Positions 8,726-16,385 of a stretch of DNA of 64,000 nucleotides are shown here, in pieces. A program made the position numbers and the translations under genes. The stretch lies in contig JBDNHK010000023.1 of NCBI GenBank assembly GCA_041688815.1, positions 1 through 64,000 on the forward strand. The letters are read 5' to 3'. The stretch is from Rhabdothermincola_A sp041688815. GTDB taxonomy: Bacteria; Actinomycetota; Acidimicrobiia; Acidimicrobiales; Acidimicrobilacustridaceae. Numbering within the stretch: the first letter of the stretch is position 1; every line of letters starts with the position of its first letter. The notes beneath the pieces were generated by a model, which had not been told where the DNA came from, ran no database searches, and saw only the letters and a program-made list of their open reading frames with translations.

Positions 8726-9232
8726 ATGACCGAGCCCTCTCGCATGGGTCGCCCGCCAGCGCGTTCGACCGAACTGCGGTCGCGGTTCACCATCGGCAGC
8801 ATGAGCCTCGGCGCCGGGTGCGTTCCGGTGGTGGTGCTGGCGTTGACGGACCAGAGCGGGAATGCGTCGGCCACCGTGGCCACCTCGGGGGACCCGACCT
8901 TCACGCCGAAGAAATGCTTCGACCACGGTTCCCGGCGCGACGCCTCCCGGCTCCGACCCGGTTGCCTCGGTCGACTCGGAGGGAGTGTCCGTCGATCCCA
9001 CCACCCCAGATGTTGCGGGCGCGCCTCCGGGACGCCCGGGGTCTCCGTCGACGCCAGCCCACCCGGGATCGGGCTCCACCGGGTCAGGAGCAGTGTCGAC
9101 ACCATCGGCGCTGACTCCCCCTTCGGCACCGGACCCCGGTGGCGGTCCGCCTCCGACGGCCCCCCGCAGACCACCGCTCCGACCGCGCCGCCCACCACTG
9201 CCCCGCCGACGACGGTGACCGGACCGAGCTGA
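8726..9232 (+). pseudogene. Secreted/membrane Pro-Thr-rich protein, two compensating frameshifts
   Basis: Reading frame A gives MTEPSRMGRPPARS, a hydrophobic helix (IGSMSLGAGCVPVVVLAL) and ATVATSGDPTFTPKKCF. At about 8915-8930 the sensible protein moves to the next frame, which reads ASTTVPGATPPGSDPVASVD and continues as a Ser/Thr/Pro/Gly-rich linker to about 9145. The last part returns to frame A: TTAPTAPPTTAPPTTVTGPS, then TGA at 9230. Both halves have one style of composition, so I take this as one gene carrying two opposing indels. ATG 8726 has CGGAG 6 nt upstream; an ATG at 8720 also exists. The ApbE-like remnant begins 5 nt after the stop. Function unknown; an extracytoplasmic partner of ApbE is only a guess. 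Confidence 0.5.
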
Positions 9233-9237
9233 GTACC

Positions 9238-9430
9238 GTGACCGGGGCCGAGAGCACGTTCACCGCCGTTGGTTCGCGGTGCCGCATCGTCGTGGTGCAT
9301 AGCGACGACCCCGGGCCGCTGATCGAGGAAGGTCGAGTCCTCGTCGAGCAGCTCGAGGCGGCCTGGTCTCGGTTCCTTCCGACGAGCGAGCTCCGGGCCC
9401 TCGACGACCGCGACGGGCTGACGACACCGC
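9238..9430 (+). pseudogene. N-terminal remnant of an ApbE-like FAD:protein FMN transferase
   Basis: From the GTG at 9238 the frame reads STFTAVGSRCRIVVV, then LEAAWSRFLPTSELRAL and about ten further plausible residues (GLTTPLTAPTR). This is the recognisable start of ApbE: the F-x-A-x-G-T/S strand followed by the WSRF-x-P-x-SE helix. Real ApbE proteins have ~280-330 residues; here the signal stops after about 65 and the frame runs on as low-quality sequence to 10026. The following sequence belongs, one frame over, to a glycosyltransferase. ApbE attaches FMN to Thr of electron-transfer proteins; this remnant cannot be active because the metal- and FAD-binding parts are absent. Confidence 0.6.
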
Positions 9431-9446
9431 TCACCGCACCCACCAG

Positions 9447-11543
9447 ATGCTGGCCGAGCACCCGCTCGTCGAGGTGCTCCTGCGCAATCCCCGGCGTGAG
9501 TCCTACGTCGGTTGGGACGACAGCGCCAACCGCGATCGGCTGCTGCTCGCCACCGCGGCGGTCGCCCCCGACTGGGTGCTCTCCCTCGACGCCGACGAGC
9601 GCATCGGAGCCGACGACGCAGTGGCGCTGCGGGAGTTCCTGGCCACCGCCATCCCGGCGGCGCGCCGGCTCGCCACGACGTTGCGCATCCAGCACCGGGC
9701 CAGCCTCACCGCCGAGCGTCGGGAGGCCCGCTTCGTCAAGTACCGCCAGGCCGACCCTCGCGTCGAGTACCAGCCCGGGTACGACCATCTCCTCGACGGA
9801 CCCGGCCGGGTGCGACGCCTCGAACCGCGCCCGACCGACCTGGCCGTACTGCTCCCGGGCACAGGCCGCGGGACGTCGGTCGAGCACGACTGGGGGATCG
9901 TCGCCCAGACCCGATACCCGGTGGCCCCGGTCCCCGACGAGTTCGACCCGGAAGCGCCGGTGCTCACCGCCATCGTCATCAGCCGCGACGACGAGGAGCG
10001 CATCGAGCGGACGGTGGCGTCGGTGACGGCCCAGGAATCGCCCGAGCCTTTCGAGGTCGTGGTGGTCACGAGCGGCACCGACCGCACTGCGGACATCGTC
10101 CGCCGTCGGTTCCCGGACGTGCGCGTGGTGGAGCTCGACCACGCCGCCCTGCCCGGTGAGGCCCGCAACGCCGGGCTGCGGGTGGCCAGGGGCGTTTACG
10201 TGTCGTTCCCCGGGTCGCACGTGGAGCTCCCGCCGGGGAGCCTCGCCGCCCGCATTCGGGCCCACGACGAAGGGTGGTCCATGGTCACGGGCACGACCCG
10301 CAACGGCACCCACACCCGAGCCGGCTGGGCGGCGTACTTCCTCGAGCATTCGACCGTGCTCCCGGGCCGAGCGTCGGAGCAGTTGTCGGGGCCGCCGGCG
10401 CACTGTTCCTATGACCGTCGGGCCCTCCTCGGGGTAGGTGGTTTCCCCGAGGCCCTCAGGACCGGGGAGGACACCTGGGTCAACCACGCGTTGTTCCGGG
10501 CCGGGGCCCGCGCCTACCGGGCCGCCGACCTGCCGTTGATCCACCACAACCGCTCGCGTACCGTTCCCCAACTCGCCCGGCGTCACTTCGCGCGAGGGAG
10601 GGCCTTCACGGTCTTCCCGCGCGGCGACCCGCCCGGTGCCCGGGCCGAGCTCCGACGACCCACACCGCGGGTCGAGGCAACCCGCACCTCCGGGCCCGAG
10701 GCCGAGGTGGTGGGCGCGCTCCAGCAGCCGCTGCGGTTGCGCGCCGTGACCCCGCCACCGTTCGCCGGGGTGCGCCCGATCTACGTGCATCTGCCGAAGA
10801 CGGCGGGCAGCACCCTGTTGCGGATCCTCGAGCGCGAGGTCGCTCCGCATCCGGTGTTGCGGCTCTACGGCGAGAACCGGAGCTTGCTGCGCGAGCTGGC
10901 GGCGAGGTCGGACGCCGAACGACGCGACGTGCGGGCGGTGTCGGGCCACATGGGGTTCGGGATCGACACGATGCTCCCCGGCCCCAGCGTGTACCTCACC
11001 GTGTTGCGCGACCCGGTCGACCGGATCGTGTCGCACTACGCCTACCTGCAGTCGCGCGCCAACGAGCCTGCTCATGCCGCCGCTCTGCGCGGGGTGACGT
11101 CGCTCGAGGAGTACCTCGAGTCGTCAGCGCTGTCGCCGTTGTTCCACAACGCGCAATGCCGGCTGCTCGGTACCGACGTGGCGGCGCCGGTCGGGCCCGC
11201 AGGTCGCGAGAGCCTGGCGCAGGCCATCGCCGTCCTCGCTCGCCTCGACGTGCTGGTCGGGCTTCAGGAGCGCTTCGACGAATCCCTTGCCTTGTTCCGC
11301 AGGGCGGTGGGTTGGGGGTACCCGGCCTACCGGAACGAGAACGTGGCCGCCGCCCGTCCGGCCCTCGGCGATCTGCCTCCGTCGACCATCGAGCTCATCC
11401 GTGAGCGCAACGCGCTCGATGTCGAGCTCTACGAGCACGCCCGGATCCGCTTCGAGACCGACCTGGCTGCGGCCAGGGATCTGGGCGACGAACTCGAGCT
11501 TCTGCGCCGGGCCGGGCGCTGGGTGGGGCCCCGCCGCGCCTGA
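9447..11543 (+). CDS. Glycosyltransferase-sulfotransferase fusion, N-terminally truncated
   Basis: 698 residues with three parts. Residues 1-~165 are a GT2-like region beginning mid-domain (LAEHPLVEVLLRNPRRESY, then the metal-binding LSLDADERIG); the usual N-terminal strand is missing, and GT-like sequence reads in this frame from about 9417, before the ATG. Residues ~169-400 are a second GT2 domain (LTAIVISRDDEERIERTVAS, LPGEARNAGLRVARG, GEDTWVNHALFRAGARAYR). Residues ~443-698 are a PAPS-type sulfotransferase: PIYVHLPKTAGSTLL is the 5'-phosphosulfate loop and TVLRDPVDRIVSHY the 3'-phosphate motif. It may modify cell-surface glycans. Truncation of the first domain is the main oddity. Confidence 0.7.
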   Translation: MLAEHPLVEVLLRNPRRESYVGWDDSANRDRLLLATAAVAPDWVLSLDADERIGADDAVALREFLATAIPAARRLATTLRIQHRASLTAERREARFVKYRQADPRVEYQPGYDHLLDGPGRVRRLEPRPTDLAVLLPGTGRGTSVEHDWGIVAQTRYPVAPVPDEFDPEAPVLTAIVISRDDEERIERTVASVTAQESPEPFEVVVVTSGTDRTADIVRRRFPDVRVVELDHAALPGEARNAGLRVARGVYVSFPGSHVELPPGSLAARIRAHDEGWSMVTGTTRNGTHTRAGWAAYFLEHSTVLPGRASEQLSGPPAHCSYDRRALLGVGGFPEALRTGEDTWVNHALFRAGARAYRAADLPLIHHNRSRTVPQLARRHFARGRAFTVFPRGDPPGARAELRRPTPRVEATRTSGPEAEVVGALQQPLRLRAVTPPPFAGVRPIYVHLPKTAGSTLLRILEREVAPHPVLRLYGENRSLLRELAARSDAERRDVRAVSGHMGFGIDTMLPGPSVYLTVLRDPVDRIVSHYAYLQSRANEPAHAAALRGVTSLEEYLESSALSPLFHNAQCRLLGTDVAAPVGPAGRESLAQAIAVLARLDVLVGLQERFDESLALFRRAVGWGYPAYRNENVAAARPALGDLPPSTIELIRERNALDVELYEHARIRFETDLAAARDLGDELELLRRAGRWVGPRRA

Positions 11544-11593
11544 GCCGCTCGTACCCTGACCGGGAACTCACCCGGCAATTCGGCGACGCGCCG

Positions 11594-12031
11594 CTACAGG
11601 GCGACGAAGCGGTAGCCCAGGTCTCGGGCGCCGGTCACGATCGTGGCCAGTGCGGCCACGGTGGCGGGGCGCTCCCGGCCCCCCCCGTCGTGCATCACCA
11701 CGATGGCCCCCGGGTGGAGCCCGTCGAGCACGGCGCCGGCGATCTCGTCGGGCCGGCGGTGCGACCAGGTGTGGGTCCCGATGGTGTGGCCGGCGGCCGC
11801 CGCCCGGACGGCGTCGCCGGGCCTGCTCTCGATCTGCATCCCGACCATGAAGAAGATGGCCGGGGTCCTGGTCTCGGCCAGGGTGTCGAGCACGGCCGGC
11901 GTCGACGGGCCGGGGCCGTCGTCGAAGGTCAGGGCCACCACCGGGTCGTCGGGTCGGTGAAGTGACCCTGGGATCTGGTGCACCCGCCGGATGAGGTCGG
12001 TCACTTCGCCGGTCCTAGGCGGCGCCCACAC
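11594..12031 (-). CDS. Polysaccharide deacetylase (NodB) domain, internally shortened
   Basis: Only 145 residues against the usual ~190-200 of a NodB domain. Motif 1 is LTFDDGPGPS (catalytic and metal Asp), motif 2 is GTHTWSHRR (two zinc histidines). The normal next blocks, motif 3 (R-x-P-[YF]-G) and motif 4 (D-x-W), are missing: the sequence jumps from WSHRR to PDEIAGAVLDGLHPGAIVV and then the normal end, motif 5-like VMHDGGG and DLGYRFVAL. The jump keeps frame, near 11750-11762. Without motifs 3 and 4 activity is doubtful. The start is a GTG at 12031, just after an in-frame stop; a GTG near 12001 is an alternative. No signal peptide is visible. Confidence 0.6.
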   Translation of the reverse strand: MWAPPRTGEVTDLIRRVHQIPGSLHRPDDPVVALTFDDGPGPSTPAVLDTLAETRTPAIFFMVGMQIESRPGDAVRAAAAGHTIGTHTWSHRRPDEIAGAVLDGLHPGAIVVMHDGGGRERPATVAALATIVTGARDLGYRFVAL

Positions 12032-12094
12032 CCGCCGGCGCGCTCATCCGCCGTGCGGGCCGCCCACCGAACCGAGCTGGCTGATAGCGGGCCC

Positions 12095-12805
12095 TTAGGC
12101 GCCGGGGAGCTCCACGACGAACTCGGCGACGTCGATGGCCAGACCGTGGCGGAGCTGCTCGGCCACCGCCCCCCGGGTGTTGGCCCTCGTGGCCACGAAG
12201 GCCCCCTTGCGGAGGTGGCCGGCCAGGTGGGCGGCGTGGCCCACCGCTTCACTGACCACGTCCCCGACGGGCACTACCCGGTCGAAGAACCCGGCGGCGA
12301 CCGCTCCCTCGGGGTCGAAGTCCTGGGCGTGGAGGGTGGCGGCGGTGAACCACCGCTTCGACAGCCGGTCGCGCGCCAGCTCCACCGCGAAGCGGGGAAG
12401 GGGCATGCCGATGGCGACCTCGGGGAGCCCGATCTTGAACGCCCCCTCGGCGCCGATCCGGGAGTCGGCGGCGAGGAGGAGGATGGCACCCATCGCCAGG
12501 GCGTGGCCGGTGGCGCCGATCACCACGGGCTGGGGGAACTCGTAGATCTCGATGGCCAGTTCGGCTCCGGTCTTCAGCAGTTCCCGGGCGCCGTCGACCG
12601 GACCGTTCATCACGGACAGGTCGAAGCCGGCCGAGAAGCGCCCCGGGCGCCCGACCAGGGCCACGGCGCCCGCTTCGCCGCGAGCGCGGCCGAGGCCGTC
12701 GTGGATCGCTTCGGCCACCGAGTGGCTGATGGCGTTGGCTTTTTCGTCGTCGATGGTGATGACGGCGACGTCGCCGTCGAGCACATAGGTCACGGAATCG
12801 CTCAT
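12095..12805 (-). CDS. Enoyl-CoA hydratase/isomerase (crotonase) family protein
   Basis: 236 residues starting at the ATG 12803-12805 (MSDSVTYVLDGDVAVITID). The crotonase oxyanion-hole segments are GRPGRFSAGFDLSVM and ATGHALAMGAILLLAADSRIG; the fold continues to FDRVVPVGDVVSEA. The position of the first catalytic Glu in hydratases is not clearly conserved (the corresponding stretch reads FKIGLPEVAIGMP), so isomerase, hydratase or thioesterase-like activity cannot be separated. It follows the DUF6159 gene by 53 bp on the same strand and may share its transcript. A long frame running up to 13651 over it is an artefact of high GC. Confidence 0.85.
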   Translation of the reverse strand: MSDSVTYVLDGDVAVITIDDEKANAISHSVAEAIHDGLGRARGEAGAVALVGRPGRFSAGFDLSVMNGPVDGARELLKTGAELAIEIYEFPQPVVIGATGHALAMGAILLLAADSRIGAEGAFKIGLPEVAIGMPLPRFAVELARDRLSKRWFTAATLHAQDFDPEGAVAAGFFDRVVPVGDVVSEAVGHAAHLAGHLRKGAFVATRANTRGAVAEQLRHGLAIDVAEFVVELPGA

Positions 12806-12858
12806 GCCCCTAGCATCGCAGGAATGGCGTTGCACGTCGGCCGGCGGGCGAACCGGTG

Positions 12859-13692
12859 CTACCTGACCTTGAAGGCGCCGGCCAGTTGGGCGTCGGAGAA
12901 GGCGCCGGTGTTGGGCAGCCCCACGGCGTAGCGGTACAGGGCGGCACGAAAGATGCCGGTGAGGGCCGACACGATGGCGATGGCCACCGCGACGTAGATG
13001 AACAGCAGGGGCAGGCCGACGATCGGGAGGCCGGCGGCGGTGACGGCCCCGAACACGACGACGCCGGGGAGGATGATCAGGACACCGAGCAGGCCCAGCC
13101 CGCCCTGGGCGATCAGGTTCTCTCCCCACGTGGATTTGAGCAGGTGGACCGACCGCTTGATACCGGCCACCGGTCCGGTGCCCTCGATGACGATCGCCGG
13201 AAGGGTCAGCCAGGTGACGACGTTCCAGGCCATCCCCACCACGCGCAGGACGATGGCACCGAGGGGCCCGGTCCGGTCGGCGATGGCCTGCAGGACCAGC
13301 CCCACGGTGACGTTGATGGCGGCCCAACCGATGATCGGCGTGAAGCAGGACCAGGCCCGGCGGGCGGCGGTGGACAGCGTGGGGTGGCCGCCCTCGAGCC
13401 GCTCGTTGGCCCCGGCGATCAGGACACCGGTGAAGAACTGGGCCACGATGCCGACGAACATCAATCCGACGACCCCGACGGCGTAGGAGACCGGTGACGC
13501 CTGCACCGCGTCCTGGCCCGGCACCGGGTCGGACACGATGGTGAGGGTGGTGTAGACGGCGCCACCGAAGGCCACGGCCACGACGCTGCACGCCACCGCC
13601 GAGACGACCGGGATGGCCGCGAGCTCCTTGTCCTGGCGCAGGACGTTCCATGACTCTTTGCCGAGGGTCAGGCTGTTCGCGAATCGTCCCAT
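12859..13692 (-). CDS. DUF6159-family polytopic membrane protein
   Basis: 277 residues. N-terminus MGRFANSLTLGKESWNVLRQ followed by the cytosolic DKELAAIPVVSA typical of DUF6159, then about six hydrophobic segments (roughly 28-50, 68-92, 117-140, 150-172, 200-222, 228-258). Between them are short loops with GPVAGIKRSVHLLKSTWGEN. Function is unknown; the family is widespread in bacteria and archaea. The ATG at 13692 is the only sensible start. It is divergent from the HerA-like gene with 112 bp between. Confidence 0.82.
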   Translation of the reverse strand: MGRFANSLTLGKESWNVLRQDKELAAIPVVSAVACSVVAVAFGGAVYTTLTIVSDPVPGQDAVQASPVSYAVGVVGLMFVGIVAQFFTGVLIAGANERLEGGHPTLSTAARRAWSCFTPIIGWAAINVTVGLVLQAIADRTGPLGAIVLRVVGMAWNVVTWLTLPAIVIEGTGPVAGIKRSVHLLKSTWGENLIAQGGLGLLGVLIILPGVVVFGAVTAAGLPIVGLPLLFIYVAVAIAIVSALTGIFRAALYRYAVGLPNTGAFSDAQLAGAFKVR

Positions 13693-13804
13693 CTCGAAAC
13701 CATAACGCCCCGGCCCGGTACGGTCATGGGACGGTCAGATCATTTCCCGAAGGCTCCGGTCCTGTCCCCGGGGGGCGTCCCAGGGCGTGCCTAGGGTGAC
13801 GGGC

Positions 13805-15196
13805 ATGGACGACTCAGGGGGACAGTGGCCGCCTGAAGGACGGGTCATCGGCACCTTGGACGCCACGCCCCTCGGGTTCTGGGTGGCGGTGGCCGACGGG
13901 TCGTTTCTCGAGCTCGACGACGTCGTGGCCTGCGAGCGGGTGCTCCCCGACGGTAGGGCGGTTCGCATCTCGGGGGTGGTGGGCCAGGTTCGGGCCCGAC
14001 ACGAGGGCGCTCGTTTCGACAGCGACGTCTTCCTGGTGGCCGACGGGGTGCTGCCGGCCGAGGTGGGCGAGGCCGCCATGGTGCAGACCACCCGCTTCGA
14101 ACCCGAGATCTTCGTCCCCCCGCTCCCGGGCACGGCCGTGGCCAAGGCCACCGGCACCGATCGCGACCATGCCCTGTTCTTCGACGGCATGGATCGGATG
14201 CTGCCGGCGGGGCTGTCGCGTGACGACGAGCCCTTCTTCGTCAACGTCGACTTCCTCGACGGCACCCGGGGTGCGCACGTCAACATCAGCGGTATCTCCG
14301 CTGTGGCCACCAAGACCACCTACGCCACGTTCCTGTTCGCCGACTCCGAGGACGACCGGGCCCAGTACACGCTCGTCGTCCACAACGTCGCCGCTCGCCT
14401 GGCCCACGACGCCGTTGCGATGGGCGACGGCGCGGTGCGCATCGACGCCACGGTGGTGCGCACCTTCCGTGAGCTGGTCGAGGTCATCCACGCCAAGCTC
14501 GACGACGACCTCGAGGTCGAGCGGTGGGCGGGTCGGGCCGTCGGGCAGGGCACCATCAACGCCTTCATCTGCCGACTCAACGGCGCCGTGCGCCACATCG
14601 AGCACCTGGTGCGCGGCGACGTCCCCGAGCCCGATCGCCACCGCATCCGCGACGACGCCCAGGTCACGGTGGTCGACCTGCACAACCTCAACGACCGGGC
14701 CAAGCGCTTCGTCGTGGGCGTGGTGCTGCGCACGCAGTTCGAGGCCAAGGAACGGTCGGGGGTCGCCCACCCGTTGCAGTTCGTGGTGCTCGACGAGCTC
14801 AACAAGTACGCGCCCCGCGAGGGGTGGAGCCCCATCAAGGAGATCCTCCTCGACGTGGCCGAACGGGGCCGGTCGCTCGGCATCATCCTCATCGGCGCAC
14901 AACAGACGGCCAGCGAGGTCGAGCGGCGCATCGTGGCCAACTCCGCCATCCGGGTCGTGGGACGGCTCGATCCGGCCGAGGCGGCGAGAGGCGAGTACGG
15001 CTTCCTGCCGCCGGCCCAGCGCCAGCGGGCCACGATCCTCGAGCCCGGCACCATGGTCGTGGCCCAGCCCGAGCTGCCGGTGCCGCTGATGGTGCAGTTC
15101 CCGTTCCCGGCGTGGGCCACCCGAGCCAGCGAGGCCGGCGCCAACTCGTCGGCGAGCACGCAGCCCGACGATCCCTTCGCGGGGATGCCGACGTGA
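13805..15196 (+). CDS. HerA-like ATPase (DUF87 superfamily), apparently missing an internal segment
   Basis: 463 residues from the ATG at 13805. N-terminal HAS-barrel-like region (RVIGTLDATPLGFWVAVADG, then FVPPLPGTAVAKATG), P-loop region HVNISGISAVATKTTYATFL, then FADSEDDRAQYTLVV, Walker B FVVLDELNKYAP, sensor GIILIGAQQTASEVERR and C-terminal RVVGRLDPAEAARGEYGF. FtsK/HerA ATPases pump DNA; archaeal HerA drives end resection with NurA and Mre11-Rad50. Two oddities: homologues as I recall them have ~100 residues between the P-loop strand and the FADAEDDR block, absent here (join near 14331-14338), and the P-loop reads SAVATKT where SGVATKT is expected. The SbcD gene begins 16 nt downstream. 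Confidence 0.75.
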   Translation: MDDSGGQWPPEGRVIGTLDATPLGFWVAVADGSFLELDDVVACERVLPDGRAVRISGVVGQVRARHEGARFDSDVFLVADGVLPAEVGEAAMVQTTRFEPEIFVPPLPGTAVAKATGTDRDHALFFDGMDRMLPAGLSRDDEPFFVNVDFLDGTRGAHVNISGISAVATKTTYATFLFADSEDDRAQYTLVVHNVAARLAHDAVAMGDGAVRIDATVVRTFRELVEVIHAKLDDDLEVERWAGRAVGQGTINAFICRLNGAVRHIEHLVRGDVPEPDRHRIRDDAQVTVVDLHNLNDRAKRFVVGVVLRTQFEAKERSGVAHPLQFVVLDELNKYAPREGWSPIKEILLDVAERGRSLGIILIGAQQTASEVERRIVANSAIRVVGRLDPAEAARGEYGFLPPAQRQRATILEPGTMVVAQPELPVPLMVQFPFPAWATRASEAGANSSASTQPDDPFAGMPT

Positions 15197-15212
15197 TCGT
15201 GAGCCCCGGGAG

Positions 15213-16385
15213 GTGAGGCTGCTGCACACCGCCGACTGGCACGTCGGCAAGACCGTTCGTGGGCGGTCGCGGTTCACCGAGCACGAGGCGGTGCTGGCCG
15301 ATCTGGTGCGGGTGGCCGACGACGAAGCGGTCGACATGGTGCTGGTGGTCGGCGACCTCTTCGACACCGCAGCCTCGCCCCCCGAGGCCGAGCGCATCGT
15401 CTACCGCACCCTGCTCGACCTGGCCCACGATGGTCGGCCGGTCATCGTCGTGTCCGGAAACCACGACAACCCCCGGCGGCTCGCGGCGGTGGCGCCGCTG
15501 TTCGAGCAGGCCGACGTGCGGGTGCACACCACGGTCGTGCCGCCGGACGAGGGTGGGGTCATCGCCCTCGAGGCCGGCGGCGTCCCTGTTCGCCTGGCCC
15601 TGCTGCCCTTCGTGTCGCAGCGTCACGTCGTGGGGGTCGACGAGCTCCTCGGCGCGGCCGCCGACCAGCACGCCCTCCAGTACGCCGACCGGATGCGGCG
15701 GATCCTCGAGGCGCTGGCGACGGGCTTTGCGCCCCACACCGTCAACATCGTGGTCGCCCACGCCATGGTGGTCGGCGGGGTGATGGGCGGCGGCGAGCGC
15801 AACGCCCACACGGTGTTCGAGTACGCAGTGCCCGCCACCGCCTTTCCGGCGTCGGCCCACTACGTGGCGCTGGGCCACCTGCACCGGGGGCAGAAGATCG
15901 CCGGACCCTGCCCGATCTGGTACCCGGGTTCACCGCTGGCCCTCGACTTCGGGGAGCAGCACGACGTGAAGGGCGCTCTCCTGGTGGAGGCCCTTCCTCG
16001 CACTCCGGCCCGGGTCGAACCGGTTCCGCTGTCGGGAGGGCGCGCCTTTCGGACGGTCGCGGGCACGGTGGAGCAACTGGTGGCCCAGGTGAAGCCCGGC
16101 GACGACGCCTTCGTGCGGGTGGTGGTCCGAGAGTCGGCGCGAGTGGGCCTGGCCGACGAGGTGCGCGCGCTTTTCCCCGAGGCGGTCGACATCCGGGTCG
16201 AGCCCACCGATCGCGATGCCGCGGTCCTCGACGTCGGACTCGGGGCCGAGCCCGTCACAGCCCGCGACCAGTTCGCCGGCTATCTGTCGTCGAGAGACAT
16301 CGACGACGAGCGGCTGGTGGCGCTGTTCGACGAGCTCCACGACGAAGCCGCCCCGTTCGACCCGGAGGCGATCGATGCGCCCTGA
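15213..16385 (+). CDS. sbcD: Exonuclease subunit SbcD (Mre11-like)
   Basis: 390 residues; metallophosphoesterase nuclease of the SbcCD complex that opens hairpins and trims blocked DNA ends. All five phosphoesterase motifs are visible: HTADWHVGK (1), VVGDLFDTAA (2), VVSGNHDNPRR (3), VVAHAMVVGG (4) and ALGHLHRGQK (5). The C-terminal ~110 residues form the capping/SbcC-contact region (VVVRESARVGLADEV). The GTG at 15213 gives MRLLHTADWH; GGGAGG lies immediately before it, unusually close. The stop overlaps the sbcC start by 11 nt (ATGCGCCCTGA), implying translational coupling. Intact. Confidence 0.95.
   Translation: MRLLHTADWHVGKTVRGRSRFTEHEAVLADLVRVADDEAVDMVLVVGDLFDTAASPPEAERIVYRTLLDLAHDGRPVIVVSGNHDNPRRLAAVAPLFEQADVRVHTTVVPPDEGGVIALEAGGVPVRLALLPFVSQRHVVGVDELLGAAADQHALQYADRMRRILEALATGFAPHTVNIVVAHAMVVGGVMGGGERNAHTVFEYAVPATAFPASAHYVALGHLHRGQKIAGPCPIWYPGSPLALDFGEQHDVKGALLVEALPRTPARVEPVPLSGGRAFRTVAGTVEQLVAQVKPGDDAFVRVVVRESARVGLADEVRALFPEAVDIRVEPTDRDAAVLDVGLGAEPVTARDQFAGYLSSRDIDDERLVALFDELHDEAAPFDPEAIDAP

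Noticed and set aside
9084..11075. 663-codon open frame on the minus strand
   Set aside because: Lies opposite the glycosyltransferase-sulfotransferase gene and reads as Arg/Gly/His/Val-rich sequence with no family motif; typical GC-driven shadow.
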